Source: Thermodesulfobacteriota bacterium (GTDB taxonomy: Bacteria > Desulfobacterota > Thermodesulfobacteria > Thermodesulfobacteriales > Thermodesulfobacteriaceae). Taken from it: a stretch of DNA of 37,691 bases. Each line of letters starts with the position of its first letter. The stretch's first letter is position 1. Positions 7,456-16,686 of this stretch are shown here, piece by piece. Where the stretch lies: assembly GCA_030578315.1 (NCBI GenBank), contig JAUQQL010000013.1, forward strand, positions 1 through 37,691, in the 5' to 3' direction. The position numbers were made by a program, and so were the translations under genes. The notes under the pieces are model-generated. The model ran no database searches. It had not been told where the DNA came from and saw only the letters and a list, made by a program, of their open reading frames with translations.

Positions 7456-8307
7456 TTGAAAAAATTTGAAGAAAAAGTATTAGATAGAACTTTTTGGGAA
7501 GTCCTTTGGAAAAAGGCTCAAAGAAACTCTTCTGTAAAAATTAACAAATTAAATTATAGAAAATGGTCCAATTTTTGGGATTTAATGAGTGAATGTTACG
7601 AGGAAATTGAAAAAAACTCTCAGGATTTAGTGAAAAAAATTATAGAGACTTTAAAAGAAAAAAAATTAATTTCTAAAAAAGATGAAATTTTAGAAATAGG
7701 TTGTGGAACAGGAACTTTCACAGTGCCACTTTCTTATGAAGTAAGGAAGGTGGTCGCTTTAGATTCCTCATCAAAAATGTTAAATAAACTAAAAAATAAA
7801 ATAGAGACTTTAAAGATATCAAATATTGAATTGATCTTGAAAAGATGGGAGGACTTCGCTTCCGATAAAAAATTTGACTTAGTCTTTGCAGCTTTTTGTC
7901 CAGCAATTAGAGATGGTAAAACCTTATTAAAGATGAAAGAACTGTCAAAAAACTATGCCTGTTTAGTTAGATATGCTAAACCTGATGATTTTACAGTAGC
8001 AATAAGAAATAAATTGTGGAAATTTCTTACTGGAAGGGAATGGAATTCCCAAGGATTTCATATAATTTATCCCTTTAACCTTCTTTATACCTATGGTTTT
8101 TATCCTCAACTAAAACTTGTAAAAAGTTTTCATATTGTTGAAAGAGACATAGAAAGTCTTATTAGGCAATATGAAAGCTATTTCAAAATTTTTATTCCCT
8201 GGAATAAGGAAAAAAGTTTTATGATAAGAAAGTTTTTTGAAGATAAAGCAAACAAGGGAAAAGTTGTTCTTAGAAACTATTCAGAGGTCTACCTAATGTG
8301 GTGGTAA
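7456..8307 (+). CDS. Class I SAM-dependent methyltransferase in a TonB uptake island
   Basis: A 283-residue soluble methyltransferase. Motif I is EILEIGCGTGTFTVPLS (about residues 76-92), followed by VVALDSSSKML (motif II acidic position) and KKFDLVFAAFCPAI (motif IV region). The C-terminal third (FHIIYPFNLLYTYGFYPQL; final NYSEVYLMWW) is not recognised and may hold the substrate site. The predicted start is TTG with AAGG about ten bases upstream. It is the first gene of a rightward unit with a TonB receptor 36 bp behind it and DUF4198 after that, opposite a second receptor plus binding protein. That placement suggests it modifies an imported or exported metal chelator or corrinoid, but this is inference; the substrate is unknown. 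Confidence 0.8.
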   Translation: MKKFEEKVLDRTFWEVLWKKAQRNSSVKINKLNYRKWSNFWDLMSECYEEIEKNSQDLVKKIIETLKEKKLISKKDEILEIGCGTGTFTVPLSYEVRKVVALDSSSKMLNKLKNKIETLKISNIELILKRWEDFASDKKFDLVFAAFCPAIRDGKTLLKMKELSKNYACLVRYAKPDDFTVAIRNKLWKFLTGREWNSQGFHIIYPFNLLYTYGFYPQLKLVKSFHIVERDIESLIRQYESYFKIFIPWNKEKSFMIRKFFEDKANKGKVVLRNYSEVYLMWW

Positions 8308-8343
8308 CAAATCTGAAAAAAATATCAAAGGAAGGAGGAGACC

Positions 8344-10311
8344 ATGAAAAAGAGATATTTTTTACATTCGGCAATTTTTGGATCTATAGTCAATTTAATC
8401 TTAGGAAGTTCTATTTTGGGAAAGGAAATTAAAACAGAGTTGGAAGAAGTAGTAGTCTCAGCTACCAAAACAGAAAGAGAATTAAGAGAAATTTCTACCA
8501 ATGTCACTGTTCTTACAGAGAAAGATATTGAGAAGTATGATGCCAGAGATGTTTCCGAACTTTTAAGACAGATTCCGGGTTTTAACATTTCAGCCTTTGG
8601 AGGAGTTCATGCGGATGTTTATGTAAGTAGCAGAGGAAATGTACCTCTTACAAGAGGAGCTCAGATTTTAGTTAATGGTATTGAATATAACAATCCTTCA
8701 GGATACTTCAATGTTCTTGCTATTCCTATTGGAGATATTGAGAGAATTGAAGTAATTAAAAGTCCAGTTACCTCTCTTTACGGAAATTTTGCCACAGGAG
8801 GAGTAGTTAATATAGTTACTAAAAGACCTATTAAATCTATAGAACCTTTAATAAGCTTTTCTTATGGAAGTTTTGATACTCAAAGATATTCTGCTGTAAT
8901 TAAAGGTCTTACGAACAAATTAGAATATTATGTTGAAGGACGATTTTTTAAAACTCAGGGATGGCAAGATAATAGTTGGGAGGAAAACAAGCTTTTTAAT
9001 ACTATACTTAAATATAATTTAGACGGAATTCATATGGGATTTCACTTTAACTATGCTCCGATAAGAAACGGTTATCCAGGAACTTTAACAGAAAAACAAT
9101 TTAAAGAAAATCCCAAACACACTAATCAACCTTGGGGCAAGGCAGATTCTTATACTTTGATTTTAGCTCCATATTTTGAAAAGAAGTTTAAAAACTCTAA
9201 ACTACTTTTTAAATTAAAATATGGCTTTCAAGAGGGATGGGTTATAGATCCTGACTACTTTGACTTTCGCAACTACAATATTTTACCTGAGGTAAACTAT
9301 TCAATATTTCATAAAGTAAGAAATATTTCTGGAGTCCTTCTTTTAGGTGCAGAGTATCGTCATTTAAATAACGAAAAAATTAAGGCTTATACTATAAAAA
9401 ATGGAAAGAAAGATAGATTATATCAAGATAGAGAATGGGAAGACCATACTATAGGTTTATTTATTCAAGAAGAATTGGAGTTTTCAAAAAACTTGATTTT
9501 CAACATGGGACTGAGATATGACCAAGTAAAAACAGATTTTCAAGACAGAGTAAATCCTTTTTTAAACTTTAAAAAGAGACATACAGCTCTAAGTCCCAAG
9601 GTAGGATTAACCTATAATTTTAAAGATAATTTGAACTTATTTATAAATTATTCAAGAGGTTTTAGAAATCCTACTACAGCCATTACAGCTTTTATGAGAA
9701 ATCCCAATTTGAAACCCGAGAAAATTAATTCCTATGAGATAGGTCTGAGATGGAAACCTACTTCTTGGCTTTACTTTAATACTGCTTTATTTCTTATAGA
9801 TACGAATGATAAGATCATTAGAGTTGGCGGACCAAGAGTAGCAGAAAATGCTGGTAAAACCCGTTCTAAAGGTATAGAGTTAGGATTGAACATAGATTTC
9901 CCAAGAGGCTTTTATGCTTCTTTAAATTATACCTATCAAGAATCTGAGTTTGAAAAGTATAAAACTTTAGCAGGTTTATCTTATAAAAATAATGAAATTC
10001 CCCTAGTTCCCAATCACTTACTTGGTGTAGGATTAGGATATAAGGCTAATTGGTTTGGAAATCTTATTATTACTGCCAATTATTCAGGAAAGAGATATAC
10101 CGATGTTGCTAATACAGGAGTCTTAGGAGACTATTTAGTTATAGATGCTAAATATACAAGGAAGCTTAAAAAGAATCTCGAAGTATTTGTCTCAGGAAAA
10201 AACTTAACAGATGAAAGATATGCAGAAGTAGGATTTGGTAGTGCAGGTAATGTAGAACTTTACCTTATGCCAGGCTTTAGTATTTTAGGAGGAATTAATG
10301 TGTTTTTTTGA
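8344..10311 (+). CDS. TonB-dependent outer membrane receptor (second)
   Basis: A 655-residue receptor. It has a signal peptide (about 1-27), TonB box LEEVVVSATKTE, and a plug with VSELLRQIPGFNI, SSRGNVPLTRGAQILVNGIE, IGDIERIEVIKSPVTSLYG and GGVVNIVTKRP, then a barrel with late motifs NPNLKPEKINSYEIGLRWKP and GKNLTDERYAEVGFG, ending in VFF. A strong ribosome-binding site (GGAAGGAGGAG) precedes the ATG. It is only distantly similar to the receptor at 5221-7305, so the two probably take different ligands or different forms of one ligand. It sits between the methyltransferase and DUF4198 genes in one transcription unit. Confidence 0.93.
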   Translation: MKKRYFLHSAIFGSIVNLILGSSILGKEIKTELEEVVVSATKTERELREISTNVTVLTEKDIEKYDARDVSELLRQIPGFNISAFGGVHADVYVSSRGNVPLTRGAQILVNGIEYNNPSGYFNVLAIPIGDIERIEVIKSPVTSLYGNFATGGVVNIVTKRPIKSIEPLISFSYGSFDTQRYSAVIKGLTNKLEYYVEGRFFKTQGWQDNSWEENKLFNTILKYNLDGIHMGFHFNYAPIRNGYPGTLTEKQFKENPKHTNQPWGKADSYTLILAPYFEKKFKNSKLLFKLKYGFQEGWVIDPDYFDFRNYNILPEVNYSIFHKVRNISGVLLLGAEYRHLNNEKIKAYTIKNGKKDRLYQDREWEDHTIGLFIQEELEFSKNLIFNMGLRYDQVKTDFQDRVNPFLNFKKRHTALSPKVGLTYNFKDNLNLFINYSRGFRNPTTAITAFMRNPNLKPEKINSYEIGLRWKPTSWLYFNTALFLIDTNDKIIRVGGPRVAENAGKTRSKGIELGLNIDFPRGFYASLNYTYQESEFEKYKTLAGLSYKNNEIPLVPNHLLGVGLGYKANWFGNLIITANYSGKRYTDVANTGVLGDYLVIDAKYTRKLKKNLEVFVSGKNLTDERYAEVGFGSAGNVELYLMPGFSILGGINVFF

Positions 10312-10342
10312 AAAATAGTTTGGGAATTAAGGAGGGGTAGAT

Positions 10343-11188
10343 ATGAAAAAATTGGTGATTTTACTTTTAGGGTTAGTTATAATTCTTAGTTATTTTAATA
10401 CGGTTTATGCTCATGATAGATGGTTAGTTCCTTCTAAATTTTCAACTAAATTAGGAGAGGAGGTAAAGATTGAGTTTTGTGTTGGACATGGTTTTGAAAG
10501 TGAAGCAGCTCCAAGTGAATGGTGGTTAACAAGTTTTTACTTAATAGATCCTGAAGGTAACATAAAGGAAATAGTATTTAATTATAATAAAGATAAACAA
10601 AAAAGTGCTATAGGAAGTTTGAAACCTATTAAAGAGGGAACTCACATGGTTTACTCAGTTGCTGAAAATATCTACTGGGTTAAGACTAAGGATGGTAAAT
10701 ATCTTCAATTTAAAGATAAAATTGAGTTAGACCCATCTTTGATAAAAAGAACCTTTGTAGGATGGCAGTATAGTAAAACTTATTTTAAGGCAGTGCATTC
10801 TGGAGGAGATGGGTATAAAAAGATTATGAACAGTTCTATAGAGTTAGTTCCTTTAAAGGACCCCACTAGCTTAAAAGTTGGAGATTTCTTACCTCTAAAA
10901 ATTTTAACTTATGGAAAAGACACCAAGTGGAATGTGGGAGTTATAGCTTTTTACAAAGGATATCCTGGAGGGTTGTGGTCTTATAGTTACTTTACAGAAT
11001 ATCCTGGAGAACTATACACTAAGGAAGGAATTGATAAGGAACCTGTGATTAAAATTCCCATTACTCATAGGGGATACTGGTTTGTAAAGGCCTTTAGAAT
11101 GATGGATAGAGAAATTTTGTGCGAGGGAAAATACGGAACTCACGATGCCTATTTTTTCGAACATACCTTAACCTTTTATGTTCCTTAG
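10343..11188 (+). CDS. DUF4198-like periplasmic protein
   Basis: A 281-residue secreted protein with a signal peptide (MKKLVILLLGLVIILSYF, cleavage near YAHDRW). The mature N-terminus AHDRWLVPS is the hallmark of DUF4198 (AHDfWLvP), a family with beta-sandwich folds often found beside TonB receptors and nickel/cobalt transporters. A second conserved part is ITHRGYWFVKAFRMMDREILCEGKYGTHDAYFFEHTLTFYV. The His residues of the mature N-terminus and of THD/EHT could bind metal, which is inference. GGAGG precedes the ATG 31 bp after the receptor stop. It probably assists periplasmic handling of the receptor's ligand. Confidence 0.82.
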   Translation: MKKLVILLLGLVIILSYFNTVYAHDRWLVPSKFSTKLGEEVKIEFCVGHGFESEAAPSEWWLTSFYLIDPEGNIKEIVFNYNKDKQKSAIGSLKPIKEGTHMVYSVAENIYWVKTKDGKYLQFKDKIELDPSLIKRTFVGWQYSKTYFKAVHSGGDGYKKIMNSSIELVPLKDPTSLKVGDFLPLKILTYGKDTKWNVGVIAFYKGYPGGLWSYSYFTEYPGELYTKEGIDKEPVIKIPITHRGYWFVKAFRMMDREILCEGKYGTHDAYFFEHTLTFYVP

Positions 11189-11279
11189 ATTAAAAAGTTA
11201 AACTACTGCTTATGGATTTTTAAATTAACGTTTCAGTTTAGTATAAACTAGTATGTATTTTGAGACATAAGAGTTATAA

Positions 11280-11486
11280 CAAATTGTAGTCAAGGGTGAA
11301 AAAGTAGTTCTTACTGAGAAAATAGCCCAAGACTTAAATTTACCTTTTATAGAAGGTGAAAAAGTAGTTCTTACTGAGCCTATATTATGTCACGAAGAGA
11401 TTTTTAGAAAAATTCCAGGAATTTATAGAGAAAATTATGGCCAGGAAGACATAAGTTCAGCTATTACCATAAAAGGTTTAAGGTAG
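11280..11486 (+). pseudogene. Decayed open frame with an internal repeat, no start codon
   Basis: A frame of 68 codons bounded by stops at 11277 and 11484 reads like real protein (KIAQDLNLPFIEGEKVVLTE, PILCHEEIFRKIPGIYREN, YGQEDISSAITIKGLR) but contains no ATG, GTG or TTG. Further coding-like scraps follow in shifted frames (GDSKKCVATYVDNVSQN, then IDKLKSLGLKIRKIL, to about 11590). I do not recognise the family. The rest of 11189-11650 shows nothing else I can support. Confidence 0.45.
11295..11378 (+). repeat. Two exact 24-base direct repeats, period 60
   Basis: Bases 11295-11318 and 11355-11378 are identical and encode GEKVVLTE in the same frame. The period is exactly 20 codons, so the duplication arose in, or was kept within, a coding frame before the gene decayed. 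Confidence 0.85.
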
Positions 11487-11665
11487 AAGGGGATAGTAAA
11501 AAATGTGTTGCAACTTATGTTGATAATGTTTCTCAAAATTATTGATAAATTAAAGTCCTTAGGCCTAAAAATAAGAAAAATTCTTTTTAGATACTAAGGT
11601 GGAATGATTAATAGAAATTAGTAGAATATCTCTAGATATAAAAGAGGGTAGGTAATTGCGTTTAG

Positions 11666-11693
11666 TTTACAATTTTTTTAAATGTGATATACT
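11666..11693 (+). promoter_or_regulatory. Promoter of the rplS operon
   Basis: TTTACA (11666-11671), 16 bases, TATACT (11688-11693). Predicted transcription start is near 11700, giving a leader of about 50 bases before the ATG at 11753. Confidence 0.55.
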
Positions 11694-11752
11694 TTTTTTC
11701 TCAGATTGAAATGACCAGAGGAATTTTTTAAATAAAAAGGAGGTAAATTTTT

Positions 11753-12118
11753 ATGTTTCCGCAGATTAGAGAAGTTGAAAAAAAGTATCTTAGAACAGAT
11801 ATTCCTAAATTTAATCCAGGAGATACTATAAGAGTTCATTACAAATTAAAAGAAGGAGAAGAAAAAGAAAGAGTTCAAATTTTTGAAGGAGTAGTGATAA
11901 GAAGAAGAGGTTCAGGGACAGGAGCTACTTTTACAGTAAGGAAAGTGTCTTTTGGTGTAGGGGTAGAAAGGACTTTTCCTTTACACTCCCCTAATATTCA
12001 AAAAATTGAAATTGTTAAAAGAGGAAAAGTTAGAAGAGCAAGACTTTATTATCTTAGAACTCGTTCAGGAAGATCTGCTCGGATTAAGGAGAGATTTGAT
12101 AACAAAGTTATGGAATAA
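11753..12118 (+). CDS. rplS: 50S ribosomal protein L19
   Basis: Large-subunit protein at the 30S-50S interface. The 121-residue sequence shows the family core: [73 protein letters not shown] and YYLR with a basic tail. GGAGG (11739-11743) precedes the ATG. In many bacteria it follows trmD; here it starts a new unit with its own promoter and leads into rnhB-yraN, a common order. The 3' end overlaps rnhB. Confidence 0.97.
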   Translation: MFPQIREVEKKYLRTDIPKFNPGDTIRVHYKLKEGEEKERVQIFEGVVIRRRGSGTGATFTVRKVSFGVGVERTFPLHSPNIQKIEIVKRGKVRRARLYYLRTRSGRSARIKERFDNKVME

Positions 12119-12752
12119 TTCTAATTTAAAAATAAATTTTAAAGAAAATTACTTTAGAGAACTGGGATTTAGATATATTGCTGGAGTTGATGAAGCTGGT
12201 AGGGGTGCTATTGCAGGTCCGGTGTTTGCTTCTGCGGTAATTCTTCCTCCTGATTTTTGTCTTTCAGAAATTAAAGATTCCAAACTTTTATCCCCAAAAA
12301 AACGAGAAGAACTTTTTGAAAGAATTTGTAGAGAAGCTTTGAGTTTTTCCATTGCTAAAGCTGAGGTAGAAGAAATAAACGAGATAGGAATTTTAAAAGC
12401 TACATTTTTAGCTATGGAAAGAAGTTTAGAAGGGTTAAGCCTTAATCCTGATTTAGTGCTTGTTGATGGTCCTTTTCCCATTCCAGGTTATAGAGGAAAC
12501 CAAAAAGCTCTAGTAAAGGGGGATAAATATTGTATTTCTATTTCAGCTGCTTCTATTTTAGCTAAGGTTGCAAGAGACAAATATATGGAAGTTTTAAGTC
12601 ATTTTTATCCAGAATACAATTTTGAAAAGCATAAAGGTTACGCTACAAAAGAACATTTAAAAAAAATTAAAAAATACGGAATTACAGGGGTTCACAGAAA
12701 AAACTTTAAATGTTTTGTAAAATTTTCTAAAAGTTTATTTTTGAATGAATAA
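12096..12752 (+). CDS. rnhB: Ribonuclease HII
   Basis: Cleaves RNA in RNA-DNA hybrids and starts removal of single ribonucleotides from DNA. The catalytic acidic residues are visible in [20 protein letters not shown] (Asp-Glu) and in [25 protein letters not shown] and [12 protein letters not shown] are family motifs. The frame is open back to 12006 inside rplS, but TTG at 12096 is preceded by AAGGAGAG (12086-12093) and gives 218 residues, near the normal length. This makes a 23-base overlap with rplS. Confidence 0.95.
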   Translation: MITKLWNNSNLKINFKENYFRELGFRYIAGVDEAGRGAIAGPVFASAVILPPDFCLSEIKDSKLLSPKKREELFERICREALSFSIAKAEVEEINEIGILKATFLAMERSLEGLSLNPDLVLVDGPFPIPGYRGNQKALVKGDKYCISISAASILAKVARDKYMEVLSHFYPEYNFEKHKGYATKEHLKKIKKYGITGVHRKNFKCFVKFSKSLFLNE

Positions 12753-13128
12753 AAATTCTACAAGAAAAAAAGGTAAAAAAGCTGAAGAGATAGCAGAAAA
12801 ATATTTTCTATCTCAAGGATTTGAAGTTATAGATAAAAATTTCAGAACCAGGGCAGGAGAAATAGATCTTATTGTTAGAAAGGGAGAACTTTTGGTTTTT
12901 GTAGAGGTTAAAAGTACTTCTTTATCTCAAGAATTTATACCTGAGGAAAAAGTTGATTTTATAAAACAGAAAAAAATTTTGAATTCAGCTAAAATTTTTT
13001 GGGTTAAAAATTATAAAAAGTTTAGTAAAATTAAAGAAATAAGATTTGATGTGGTGGTGGTAAATTTAACAAATGAAAAACTTAAACATTACGAATCAGC
13101 TTTTTGCGAAGAAATTAATTCCTATTAA
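12745..13128 (+). CDS. YraN/UPF0102 family nuclease-like protein
   Basis: A 127-residue protein of the UPF0102 (YraN) family with the restriction-endonuclease-like fold. It shows KGKKAEEIAEKYFLSQGFEV, DKNFRTRAGEIDLIVRKG (Glu-Ile-Asp) and VFVEVKS (Glu-x-Lys), the D-ExK type active site. It overlaps the rnhB stop by 8 bases, the order rnhB-yraN being common. Related proteins have been linked to DNA processing, but the function is not settled. Confidence 0.9.
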   Translation: MNKNSTRKKGKKAEEIAEKYFLSQGFEVIDKNFRTRAGEIDLIVRKGELLVFVEVKSTSLSQEFIPEEKVDFIKQKKILNSAKIFWVKNYKKFSKIKEIRFDVVVVNLTNEKLKHYESAFCEEINSY

Positions 13129-14884
13129 ATTTGATTTAGAGCATCTTTTAAATTTATCTGAAAAGGAATTAGAAAATTTTTTAACCACTCTTAATTTTTA
13201 TGATTCTTTAGAATTAATTTTAAATACTCCTTGGGACCAAAGATCTAAATTAATTCTTTTGTCTCCTTTTTCTGAAGCTTTAGTTAAAAATCTTTCTAAC
13301 CAAGAATTTTTTTTAACCTTAAAAGCTTCTTCTTTAGACTTGGTAGTTGAGCTTTTATCTTATGCTAAAGGATCTCAAATTCAGTTTCTTTTTGACCTTG
13401 ACAGCTGGTATAAAGATAAAATTAAGCCTGAAAGAGTTCTTTCTTGGCTTTATCTTCTTTTTCATGCAGGTGAAGATAAGGTTTTAGATTGGTTAAGAGT
13501 TGCAGACTGGGACTTTTTAATAGCTATTTTCCAGAAATTTGTCAAAGTTTACAAACGCCCAGACGATATGGATCTTTTGGAAGCTATGGATTTTCTTCCT
13601 CCTTATACTTTAGATGATTTTTACTTTATAGATTTTAAAAATCCAGCTTATGAATTTTATTTTAGAAGATTGATAGAAATTATAAGAGAAGAAATGCCAG
13701 ATACCTACTTTTCTCTTATGGAATCTGTAATATGGGAAATCCCCTTAGAAGTAGAAGAAAGAGCTTATAAGTGGCGCAATGCTAGATTAGCTGATGAAGG
13801 AATTTTAGACTACTTTGAAGCTTTAGAAATCTATTCTTATCTTCATCCGAAAAGTCTTAAAGAAATAGAATTAAATCTACTACCTTTTGAAGAAGAACAA
13901 CAAGTAAAACTTTCCACTGCTAATATAGTGCTTTATGCAGGAGAGGAAGATCTTTTTATTTTTAAGGTACTAGCTTCTATAGAGGAGCCTTTACAAATTA
14001 AAAGAATAAAACGAGAGCTTGCTTGGTTAGTAAGCAAAGTAATTATAGTAGATCATGTGGTAATTGACGAAATAGAACAGGTAAAAAAGAGTTTGAAAAA
14101 AGTTTGGGCATCATTAAATCTAGGACTTGAATATCTTTCTTACGAAAACTTAGAAGTTGGTAAAAAGTTTTTAGAAAATCACTTTTTAGAAGACCTTTTT
14201 AAAGTTGGACAAACTGCTTTAAGAGAATTAAGGAAGTTAGCCATGGGAATAATTAATGCAAAAGAATTTGATCCTGTTATTTTAAAATACTTAGACCAAC
14301 CCTATCAAGGTTATTTACAGGGTGTTTTAGTTCAAAAACTTAATAAAATAAAGCTTTTTCAACCAGAAAAAATAGGAACTTCTGAGGAGTATACTTATTT
14401 TAAACGAATTGCTGAAGTGAGATTAGTCAGAAGATATTTAGAAGAAATTGGCTATATAGCTCCTCTTTTACAGAAAACCTTGGGAGACCCTTTTACCTGG
14501 GTAAAAGAAGTTATACAATCTAGTAGAAATTTTGACCTTAACTTCTTAACTTGGAGTTCTTTAATTTTAACAGCTTTAGCTAGATGGGTTTATGAAAAAG
14601 AATTTAGATTTAAAGCACTGCCCAAAAGCAGTTGGAACAAGGTATTTAAAGAAATGGTAGAAAAAAAAGAAGGTTTTTGTGTAATGAAGGAAGAATTAAA
14701 AAAAGCTCTTTTTGAGAATTTTAAACTATTTGCTCAAAATTACTGGTATTTAGAACCTGAACTTTTGACTTCTTTTTTAAACTTTGTTATTCAAAGATGG
14801 GAAAATGAATTTAAATATAGTGACCCAGAGGAGCCTCCTGACTGCATGTATCAAACTTTAGTGTTAATAGATTTAAACAAATAA
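13073..14884 (+). CDS. DUF6178-like protein
   Basis: A 603-residue soluble, mostly helical protein that I match to DUF6178, a family I associate with sulfate- and sulfur-metabolising deltaproteobacterial lineages. Recognisable segments are NLSEKELENFLTTL, MDLLEAMDFLPPYTLDDFY, WEIPLEVEERAYKWRNARLA (then DEGILDYFEALEIYSYLHP) and EFRFKALPKSSW. No signal peptide, membrane segment or catalytic motif is evident. The ATG at 13073 overlaps yraN by 56 bases; GGTGGTGG upstream is a weak, distant ribosome-binding site, so the exact start is uncertain. It is followed 3 bases later by nrdJ. Function unknown. Confidence 0.75.
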   Translation: MKNLNITNQLFAKKLIPIKFDLEHLLNLSEKELENFLTTLNFYDSLELILNTPWDQRSKLILLSPFSEALVKNLSNQEFFLTLKASSLDLVVELLSYAKGSQIQFLFDLDSWYKDKIKPERVLSWLYLLFHAGEDKVLDWLRVADWDFLIAIFQKFVKVYKRPDDMDLLEAMDFLPPYTLDDFYFIDFKNPAYEFYFRRLIEIIREEMPDTYFSLMESVIWEIPLEVEERAYKWRNARLADEGILDYFEALEIYSYLHPKSLKEIELNLLPFEEEQQVKLSTANIVLYAGEEDLFIFKVLASIEEPLQIKRIKRELAWLVSKVIIVDHVVIDEIEQVKKSLKKVWASLNLGLEYLSYENLEVGKKFLENHFLEDLFKVGQTALRELRKLAMGIINAKEFDPVILKYLDQPYQGYLQGVLVQKLNKIKLFQPEKIGTSEEYTYFKRIAEVRLVRRYLEEIGYIAPLLQKTLGDPFTWVKEVIQSSRNFDLNFLTWSSLILTALARWVYEKEFRFKALPKSSWNKVFKEMVEKKEGFCVMKEELKKALFENFKLFAQNYWYLEPELLTSFLNFVIQRWENEFKYSDPEEPPDCMYQTLVLIDLNK

Positions 14885-14887
14885 AAA

Positions 14888-16666
14888 ATGAAAAAAAGGC
14901 CTTATTTAAAATTAAGAGAATCTGCTTACCTAATACTAGCTCAGAGATATTTGTTAAAAAACGAAAAAGGAGAGGTAGTCGAAACACCCGAAAAACTTTT
15001 TGAGAGAGTAGCTAAGACTGTAGCTTCCGTAGAAAGAAATTTTTCTAAGGATTATAGTTTAGAAGAATTTTATACAGAAAAATTTTATGAAATTATGGTT
15101 AATTTAGATTTTCTTCCTAATTCTCCTACTTTAATGAATGCCGGATGTCCTTTAGGACAGCTTTCAGCATGTTTTGTACTTCCAATTGAAGATTCTTTAG
15201 ACTCTATTTTTAACACTTTGAGATGTGCAGCTCTTATTCATAAATCTGGCGGGGGAACAGGTTTTTGTTTCTCCAAATTAAGACCAAAAGGAGATTTAGT
15301 AAGTTCAACTCACGGGATAGCAAGTGGACCAGTGTCTTTTATAAAAGTTTTTGATGCAGCAACAGAAGCTATAAAACAGGGTGGTAAAAGAAGAGGGGCT
15401 AATATGGGAATTTTAAGAGTAGACCACCCTGATATTGAAGAATTTATAACAGTTAAAAAAGAATCACCTTCTTTGCTTACAAACTTTAATCTCTCAGTTG
15501 CAATAACTGATGCTTTCATGGAAGCTCTAAAAAAAGGAGAAAAGTTTCCGCTTGTTAATCCCAGAAATAAAAAAGTAGTAAAATATTTAGATCCAAATCA
15601 GTTATTTACTTTAATTGCTGAAAGTGCTTGGTTAACTGGAGACCCTGGGATTATTTTTATTGATACTATTAACAAATACAATCCTACTCCTCATCTTGGA
15701 AAAATTCAAGCTACTAATCCTTGCGGTGAACAACCTCTACTTCCTTATGAGTCTTGTAATCTTGGCTCTATAAATTTAGCTAATTTCGTAGAAGACGAAA
15801 AAATTAATTGGGGAAGACTTAAAGAAATTGTTCATTTGGCTGTAAGATTTTTGGACAATGTAATAGAAGTTAATCATTTTCCTATTCCTCAAATTGCTAA
15901 AGTTACGAGACTTACCAGAAAAATAGGATTAGGAATTATGGGATTTGCAGATTTTCTTATAAAATTAGGAATTTCTTATGCAGAGCCTAAAGCTATTGAA
16001 ATAGCTGAAAAAGTTATGCAATTTATTTGCACCGAGTCAATAAAGGCTTCTGGACTTCTTGCTAAAGAAAGGGGAAATTTTCCAGCTTATCCAGGAAGTA
16101 TTTGGGATAAAAAAGGAGTTACTTATATGAGAAATGCTACCACTACTACTATTGCTCCAACAGGAAGTATTTCTTTAATTGCTGGAGTTTCTTCAGGAAT
16201 AGAACCCATTTTTGGAGTTTATTACGAAAGGAAAACTTTTGACAATTTAATTTTAAAAGAATTTCACCCTCTTTTCTTAGAATTTTTAGAAAAAGAAGGA
16301 TACTCTTCAAGTACTATAGAAGAAATTTTGGAAGAAGTAAAAGAGAAGGGTTTATTAAGTCAAACAAAATTACCAGAGAAAATTAAAAGACTTTTTGTTA
16401 CTACTTATGAAATAGATGGTTTTCAACACCTTTTAATTCAACAGGCTTTTCAAAAATGGACTCACAATGCGGTTTCCAAAACCATTAACTTGCCTAAAGA
16501 TGTGACTATAGAAGAAGTAAAAAAGCTTTATTTAAAAGCTTATGAACTGGGATTAAAAGGGATAACAGTTTATAGATATGGTTCCAAAAATGAACAGGTG
16601 ATTTATTTTAAATCTTATTCCGAAGAAGATGCTACTTGCCCAATATGTAGATTTTCATTAAGATAA
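14888..16666 (+). CDS. nrdJ: Adenosylcobalamin-dependent (class II) ribonucleotide reductase
   Basis: Reduces ribonucleotides to deoxyribonucleotides using B12 to make the thiyl radical, without oxygen. The 592 residues lack an ATP-cone at the N-terminus. Seen: LDFLPNSPTLMNAG, GQLSACFVLP (first redox Cys), KSGGGTGFCFSKLRP, KRRGANMGIL, and NPCGEQPLLPYESCNLGSINL (Asn-Cys-Glu radical/catalytic triad and second redox Cys). Later come NATTTTIAPTGSISLIAG and KGITVYRYGSKNEQV. A short tail with CPIC supplies the shuttle cysteines. No B2 partner is nearby, consistent with class II. It explains why corrinoid supply matters to this cell. Start ATG with a poor ribosome-binding site, coupled to the upstream gene. 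Confidence 0.92.
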   Translation: MKKRPYLKLRESAYLILAQRYLLKNEKGEVVETPEKLFERVAKTVASVERNFSKDYSLEEFYTEKFYEIMVNLDFLPNSPTLMNAGCPLGQLSACFVLPIEDSLDSIFNTLRCAALIHKSGGGTGFCFSKLRPKGDLVSSTHGIASGPVSFIKVFDAATEAIKQGGKRRGANMGILRVDHPDIEEFITVKKESPSLLTNFNLSVAITDAFMEALKKGEKFPLVNPRNKKVVKYLDPNQLFTLIAESAWLTGDPGIIFIDTINKYNPTPHLGKIQATNPCGEQPLLPYESCNLGSINLANFVEDEKINWGRLKEIVHLAVRFLDNVIEVNHFPIPQIAKVTRLTRKIGLGIMGFADFLIKLGISYAEPKAIEIAEKVMQFICTESIKASGLLAKERGNFPAYPGSIWDKKGVTYMRNATTTTIAPTGSISLIAGVSSGIEPIFGVYYERKTFDNLILKEFHPLFLEFLEKEGYSSSTIEEILEEVKEKGLLSQTKLPEKIKRLFVTTYEIDGFQHLLIQQAFQKWTHNAVSKTINLPKDVTIEEVKKLYLKAYELGLKGITVYRYGSKNEQVIYFKSYSEEDATCPICRFSLR

Positions 16667-16686
16667 GTGTTAAAGAGGAGTAAAAA

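Noticed and set aside
8325-8588. Minus-strand open frame within the second receptor
   Set aside because: Shadow of the TonB receptor frame, Ser-rich and without ribosome-binding site.
11295-11378. CRISPR-like direct repeats
   Set aside because: Only two copies, both in the same coding frame, with no further units or cas genes.
12149-12481. Minus-strand open frame inside rnhB
   Set aside because: Antisense shadow; the plus-strand RNase HII motifs are unambiguous.
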